8,579 nt of DNA from contig VGXK01000066.1 in assembly GCA_016873355.1 (NCBI GenBank), positions 1 through 8,579 of the forward strand, written 5' to 3'. Numbering within the stretch: position 1 is the first letter of the stretch; every line of letters begins with the position of its first letter. Under the pieces are notes generated by a model that was given only the letters and a program-made list of their open reading frames with translations, was not told the DNA's origin and did no database searches. Positions 5,582 to 8,579 of the stretch are shown here, in pieces. The stretch is from Phycisphaerae bacterium (GTDB lineage Bacteria > Planctomycetota > Phycisphaerae > Phycisphaerales > SM1A02). The translations under genes were made by a program, and so were the position numbers.

Positions 5582-6787
5582 GTGCTTCGACCGGGTCATC
5601 TCGTCATGCTCATCGCCGCGTGCCTGCTCGTTCTGGGCGTGGTGATGGTCCATTCCGCGTCCATGGATCTCTCGGGAGAGACCACGCTCTCGGGCGTGCT
5701 CTTGAGTCGACCCGCCGCGCTCGCGGTGGCCGCGTTCGCGTGCATGCTCGTCGGCGCGTGCGTGCCCGTCGAGCGCCTCGGCGGCGGCCGGGGATGGAGT
5801 CGTCCCGCGCTCTGGATCCTGCTGGCCGCCGCGGCCCTCGTGCTCGCGGTCTACATTCCGGGCGTCGGGCGCGAGGCGAACGGCGCGCGGCGCTGGATCC
5901 AGGTCGGCCCGCTCGGATTCCAGCCGAGCGAGATCGCCAAGTGGGGCCTGCCGATCGTGATCGCCGCCTACGCGGTGGCGAACGCGGCGAGAATCCGCGA
6001 GTTCCTGCGCGGCTTCGCGGCCCCGCTCTCGATCGTCGCCGTGCTCTGCGCGGTGATCGCGGTGAGCGATCTCGGCACCGCGGTGCTCATCATGCTCGTG
6101 GCGCTCGCCATGCTCATCGCGTGCGGCGCGAGGCTCACCTGGCCGCTCGTGGCGGCGCCGCTCATCGGCGCCGGCATCGCGCTCATGGTGGCGGTGAGTC
6201 CGTATCGTCGCAACCGGATCCTCGCGTACCTCGATCCGTTCCAGGATCAGGCGGGAATCGGCTACCACATCATCCAGTCGATGGCGGCGCTGAACGGCGG
6301 CGGCCTCGCAGGGCGCGGGCTCGGCAACAGCGTGCAGAAGTTCGGCTACCTGCCGGAGTCGAACACCGACTTCATCTTCGCGATCATCGGCGAGGAGCTC
6401 GGCGTGATCGGCGCCGCGATGGTGGTGCTGCTCTACCTGGGGCTCGCAATCGCCGGATTCTCGGTGATTCGCCGATCGATTCGAGCGTGTCCCGACGCGG
6501 TCTTCTCGAGGCAGCTCGCGCTCGGCATCCTCATGACGGTGCTGCTGCAGGCGGCGATCAATCTCTCGGTCGTCACGGGATTGGCGCCGACGAAGGGAAT
6601 CGCGCTGCCGCTCGTATCGCACGGCGGTACGGGCTGGCTGCTCACCGCGCTCTCGCTCGGGTTCCTGGTGAGCATCGACCGCGCGAGCGACCGCGCCGAG
6701 GCGAAGCGAGCCTTGCGCACCGACGACTCGCCCGCGCTCGACTCGCCCTCGCTCGACTCGCCGGGCGGCGTGGCGCCCGTCGCCTGA
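5582..6787 (+). CDS. ftsW: FtsW, SEDS-family septal peptidoglycan polymerase
   Basis: The 401-residue protein has about ten membrane segments and the SEDS signatures: V-V-M-V-H-S-A (20-26), G-A-R-R-W-I (101-106), Q-P-S-E-I-A-K (114-120), D-L-G-T-A (163-167), G-Y-H-I-I-Q-S (227-233), T-D-F-I-F-A (262-267) and P-T-K-G-I-A-L-P-L-V-S-H-G-G (336-349). FtsW polymerises lipid II into glycan strands at the septum together with a class B penicillin-binding protein. Asp263 in T-D-F is probably the conserved catalytic aspartate. RodA, its elongation homologue, is the main alternative; adjacency to murG favours FtsW. I chose GTG at 5582 because it gives a short cytoplasmic start (M-L-R-P-G-H) right before the first membrane segment; ATG at 5606 would begin inside it. 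The C-terminal tail after 368 is cytoplasmic and ends in D-S-P-x-L repeats. It lies 13 bases from murG. Confidence 0.92.
   Translation: MLRPGHLVMLIAACLLVLGVVMVHSASMDLSGETTLSGVLLSRPAALAVAAFACMLVGACVPVERLGGGRGWSRPALWILLAAAALVLAVYIPGVGREANGARRWIQVGPLGFQPSEIAKWGLPIVIAAYAVANAARIREFLRGFAAPLSIVAVLCAVIAVSDLGTAVLIMLVALAMLIACGARLTWPLVAAPLIGAGIALMVAVSPYRRNRILAYLDPFQDQAGIGYHIIQSMAALNGGGLAGRGLGNSVQKFGYLPESNTDFIFAIIGEELGVIGAAMVVLLYLGLAIAGFSVIRRSIRACPDAVFSRQLALGILMTVLLQAAINLSVVTGLAPTKGIALPLVSHGGTGWLLTALSLGFLVSIDRASDRAEAKRALRTDDSPALDSPSLDSPGGVAPVA
6725..6763. repeat. 15-base tandem repeat at the 3' end of ftsW
   Basis: Units of 15 bases beginning GACTCGCCC start at 6725 and 6740, with a partial unit at 6755. 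The two full units differ at one base. They encode D-S-P-A-L, D-S-P-S-L and D-S-P in the cytoplasmic tail of FtsW. The unit length keeps the frame if copies are gained or lost. Confidence 0.75.
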
Positions 6788-6800
6788 GCGGACGCACGCC

Positions 6801-7934
6801 ATGCCCGTTCGGGAGACGGCGCCTCGCACGATCGCCTTCGCCGGGGGAGGTTCGGGCGGACATCTCTCGCCGGGACTCGCGATCGCCGAAGCCTTCGAGT
6901 CCGCCCGGATCCCGCTTCGCGCCAAGTTCCTCTGCTCGCAGCGCCCGATCGACGCCGAGATCCTCGGCGCGGCGGGCGTCGACTTCGCCCCGATTCCGGC
7001 GCGACCGGGGCGATCGCTCCGCGCCCTGTGGGCGTTCCCCGGCGCCGTGAGAGCGGGCGGCAGGCTGCTTCGCGAGTGCGACGCCGCAGTGCTCGTGTCG
7101 CTGGGCGGATTCATCTCGCTGCCGGTGGCGCTCGCGGCGAGGCGGGCCCGCATTCCGATCCTGCTCGTCAACCTCGACGCAGTCGCGGGCCGCGCGAATC
7201 GATTCGTCGCCCGCGTCGCCACCCGCGTGCTGTCGGCGGTGCCCACGCGCCACCTCGCCGTCGCCGACTCGGACATCGTCGGCATGCCGATCCGCCGTGC
7301 CGCTCGCGCCGATCGTCCGCCTCCCGACTGCCGCGCTCGCCTGGGACTCGATCCGCAACGGCGCACGCTGCTCGTGACCGGCGCTTCGCAGGGCTCGAGC
7401 TCGCTCAACGAAGCGGTTCCGTCCATCCTTTCCCGCGCCGCGAGCCGGGAGCTGCGCAGGGACTGGCAGGTGCTGCACCTTGCGGGCTCGCTCAACGAGC
7501 CGCGGCTTGGCGAACTGATGGAGCGGTACCGGACCGCCGGCATTCCCGCGCTCGTCGTTCCGTTCCTGCACCAGATGGGAGCGGCCTGGGGCGCGGCCAC
7601 GCTCGCGGTCACTCGCGGCGGCGCAAGTTCCGTGGCGGAAGCCGCGGCCAACTGCGTGCCGTCGATCGTCGTTCCGTTTCCGCATCACCGAGATCGTCAT
7701 CAGCGCCTCAATGCGGCGCCGTTCGTTTCGCTCGGCGCGTTCCGGCTGGCGGCGGATCCGTCGCACGAGACGGGCGAGGACGCCCCGCTCGCGGAGGTGC
7801 TGATTGCCGCGCTCGGCGACTCGTCGTTCCTCGAATCGGCGGCGGCAAGGCTGCGTTCGACCGGCCGGACCGATCCCGGGGCGCGCGTCGTTCGCGAGGT
7901 CGAGTCGCTCATCTCCCGGCGCGACGGGCGGTAA
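6801..7934 (+). CDS. murG: MurG, undecaprenyl-pyrophosphoryl-MurNAc-pentapeptide GlcNAc transferase
   Basis: MurG adds GlcNAc from UDP-GlcNAc to lipid I on the inner membrane face, making lipid II, the substrate of FtsW. The 377-residue protein shows the first glycine loop G-G-G-S-G-G-H (15-21), a second loop T-G-A-S-Q-G-S (193-199), the nucleotide-sugar site T-R-G-G-A-S-S-V-A-E (271-280) with the conserved glutamate at 280, and the D-R-H-Q-R-L-N-A motif (298-305). It is slightly longer than E. coli MurG (355). Two departures from the usual form stand out: V-N-L-D-A-V-A-G (123-130) in place of the typical H-E-Q-N-x-x-x-G, and R-G-G-A for R-A-G-A. The ATG at 6801 follows ftsW by 13 bases, with no clear ribosome binding site. 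The gene usually found next, murC, is absent: 329 non-coding bases follow. Confidence 0.93.
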   Translation: MPVRETAPRTIAFAGGGSGGHLSPGLAIAEAFESARIPLRAKFLCSQRPIDAEILGAAGVDFAPIPARPGRSLRALWAFPGAVRAGGRLLRECDAAVLVSLGGFISLPVALAARRARIPILLVNLDAVAGRANRFVARVATRVLSAVPTRHLAVADSDIVGMPIRRAARADRPPPDCRARLGLDPQRRTLLVTGASQGSSSLNEAVPSILSRAASRELRRDWQVLHLAGSLNEPRLGELMERYRTAGIPALVVPFLHQMGAAWGAATLAVTRGGASSVAEAAANCVPSIVVPFPHHRDRHQRLNAAPFVSLGAFRLAADPSHETGEDAPLAEVLIAALGDSSFLESAAARLRSTGRTDPGARVVREVESLISRRDGR

Positions 7935-8153
7935 CTTCGCGCGATGCAAGCACGGGTTTTTCCGACAGATGCGGGCGCCGACGACGAGCTTGGCTCGCTG
8001 GCCGCGTTCTTTGAGCGATCGGCGGCTTCCCTGCAGCCGGGAATTGGGCTACCTTTCTTCCGACCGGCGATCGCACGCAGCAGATCGCGATTCTCGTCCG
8101 ATATGGCACCGACTTCCACGTCGTCTCGTCGATGATGCGGGAGCGTTGCTTCA

Positions 8154-8236
8154 CGAGCGAATGAACGCTCGAATAGGAGTCGCGTCGTCGGTCGGGAGCT
8201 CGATGCCTGACGACGCGATGCGGTGCATGAGCACCG
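8154..8236 (+). promoter_or_regulatory. Three consecutive hairpins in the leader of the last gene
   Basis: Hairpin 1 (8154-8171) is CGAGCG, a 6-base loop, CGCTCG. Hairpin 2 (8180-8218) has a 10-pair stem, TCGCGTCGTC with GACGACGCGA, around a 19-base loop, and G-U pairs could extend it at both ends. Hairpin 3 (8221-8236) is CGGTGC, ATGA, GCACCG. They stand 8, then 2 bases apart and end 14 bases before the Shine-Dalgarno sequence of the gene at 8264. None is followed by a T run, so they are not simple terminators. A structured 5' leader, a small RNA or an operator array are all possible. Confidence 0.45.
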
Positions 8237-8250
8237 GCGTCCGCCGCTTC

Positions 8251-8256
8251 AAAGGA
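8251..8256 (+). promoter_or_regulatory. Ribosome binding site of the last gene
   Basis: AAAGGA lies 7 bases before the ATG at 8264 and is the best-spaced Shine-Dalgarno-like sequence at a first-of-operon gene in the window. It selects the ATG at 8264 over the in-frame ATG at 8270. Confidence 0.6.
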
Positions 8257-8263
8257 ACCCTCC

Positions 8264-8579
8264 ATGACGATGATCAGCCCACCGACGATCCTGGCCCTCT
8301 CGCTTCTCACGAATCCGGTCCAGGGTCCGTCGGAGCCGGCGCTTCCCGAGGTGCTGAAAAGCTGGTCGCTTCAGACCTTGACGATTCCGCAGGATCTCCC
8401 CGCCAACTTCGAGTTCGCCGTGGTGCTCGGCGAGCAAACGGTCTTCGTCTCGCTGCACAAGGTCACGCAGCGCTCGGACGACTTCAAGGTGCTCGTCGAC
8501 GAGGGAACCGGTGATCTCGTCGAGGTCGCGGCGCCGGCGATTCGAACCTATCGCGGCTCGATCGCAGGCGATCCGGCGG
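8264..8579 (+). CDS. N-terminal part of a possible secreted metalloprotease (runs off the window)
   Basis: The frame stays open from the ATG at 8264 to the last base, giving 105 complete codons. Residues 8-17 are mildly hydrophobic (T-I-L-A-L-S-L-L-T-N), but there is no positive charge before them, so a signal peptide is only weakly supported. Residues 41-105 read as a beta-rich domain: V-F-V-S-L-H-K-V-T, then F-K-V-L-V-D-E-G-T-G-D-L-V-E-V, then R-T-Y-R-G-S-I-A-G-D-P. That last segment resembles the propeptide of reprolysin-like (M12-type) metalloproteases, where a [TH]-Y-x-G-x-V-x-G-x-P motif precedes the catalytic domain. The catalytic part would lie outside the window, so the family is a guess from pattern memory. 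Good third-position GC and a well-placed ribosome binding site support that it is a gene. It follows a 329-base gap after murG and probably has its own promoter. Confidence 0.7.
   Translation, partial: MTMISPPTILALSLLTNPVQGPSEPALPEVLKSWSLQTLTIPQDLPANFEFAVVLGEQTVFVSLHKVTQRSDDFKVLVDEGTGDLVEVAAPAIRTYRGSIAGDPA

Larger units (their letters stand above)
7935..8263. other. Intergenic region downstream of murG, rich in short hairpins
   Basis: I see no gene in these 329 bases. The open frames here have third-position base usage unlike the surrounding genes. Short inverted repeats are frequent: 7985-7997 (CGAGC/GCTCG), two mutually exclusive ones at 8023-8039 (CGGCT/AGCCG) and 8027-8043 (TTCCC/GGGAA), and 8067-8088 (GCGATC/GATCGC). 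The strongest lie nearer the next gene and are listed separately. A run of five T at 7957-7961 follows murG, but no stem precedes it. No clear promoter for the downstream gene was found. Confidence 0.6.

Noticed and set aside
4200..5645. Plus-strand open frame of 481 codons opposite miaB
   Set aside because: It is antisense to the conserved radical-SAM core of miaB and its product resembles no protein; the miaB motifs explain the DNA.
5435..7651. Minus-strand open frame of 738 codons opposite ftsW and murG
   Set aside because: The product is His/Arg/Glu-rich and low in complexity, while the plus strand shows clear SEDS and MurG motifs.
7957..7961. Possible intrinsic terminator after murG (T run)
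   Set aside because: Five T follow murG, but no inverted repeat precedes them, so the required stem is missing.
7944..8135. 63-codon plus-strand open frame after murG
   Set aside because: Third-position GC is clearly lower than in the neighbouring genes, there is no ribosome binding site, and the product has no recognisable feature.
8180..8218. tRNA or part of a tRNA (GAGCTCGATGC resembles a T-arm)
   Set aside because: There is no acceptor stem, anticodon arm or D-arm in the right positions; the bases are better explained by the 10-pair hairpin.
7804..8514. Plus-strand open frame spanning the end of murG and the start of the last gene
   Set aside because: It overlaps the murG C-terminus and the better supported frame from 8264, and its product is low-complexity with no motifs.

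Overview
The window is GC-rich DNA from a bacterium with a peptidoglycan wall and tightly packed genes. Four start/stop overlaps of exactly 4 bases link co-directional genes. Several proteins (FtsW opening with an R-P-G-H motif, MiaB with a G-Q-T-V-N variant and an insertion, MurG with V-N-L-D in place of the usual H-E-Q-N region, and a putative propeptide ending in R-T-Y-R-G) remind me of Planctomycetota, perhaps Phycisphaerae. That placement is from memory and untested.

Layout: (1) 1-38, minus strand: the first 12 codons of a gene leaving the window, resembling an M42 metallopeptidase. (2) 39-136: a divergent control region with two adjacent inverted repeats. (3) 137-2570, plus strand: an overlapping three-gene unit with a YgfZ-like folate-binding protein, an 87-residue single-span membrane protein and a hydroxymethylglutaryl-CoA lyase. 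(4) 5474-2465, minus strand: a second overlapping unit with MiaB, an unrecognised 145-residue protein and an LpxH-like metallophosphoesterase. Its last gene runs tail-to-tail into the lyase gene with 106 bases of shared coding DNA. (5) 5475-5581: a divergent control region. (6) 5582-7934, plus strand: ftsW and murG, a fragment of the division and cell wall cluster. (7) 7935-8263: non-coding DNA ending in a run of hairpins. (8) 8264 to the window end: the start of a gene that may encode a secreted metalloprotease.

Functionally, FtsW and MurG act together in septal peptidoglycan synthesis: MurG makes lipid II and FtsW polymerises it. MiaB modifies tRNA and has Fe-S clusters. YgfZ is known in other bacteria to support Fe-S enzymes including MiaB, so its presence one operon away is suggestive. 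The lyase belongs to leucine or HMG-CoA breakdown. The phosphoesterase may act on a lipid A precursor, but this is not established.

I found no phage, transposon, CRISPR, defence or toxin-antitoxin module. The most unusual signals are a 24-base perfect palindrome inside the 5' part of the ygfZ-like gene, the hairpin series upstream of the last gene, the coding overlap of convergent genes, and a MiaB whose TRAM domain is split by low-complexity sequence.
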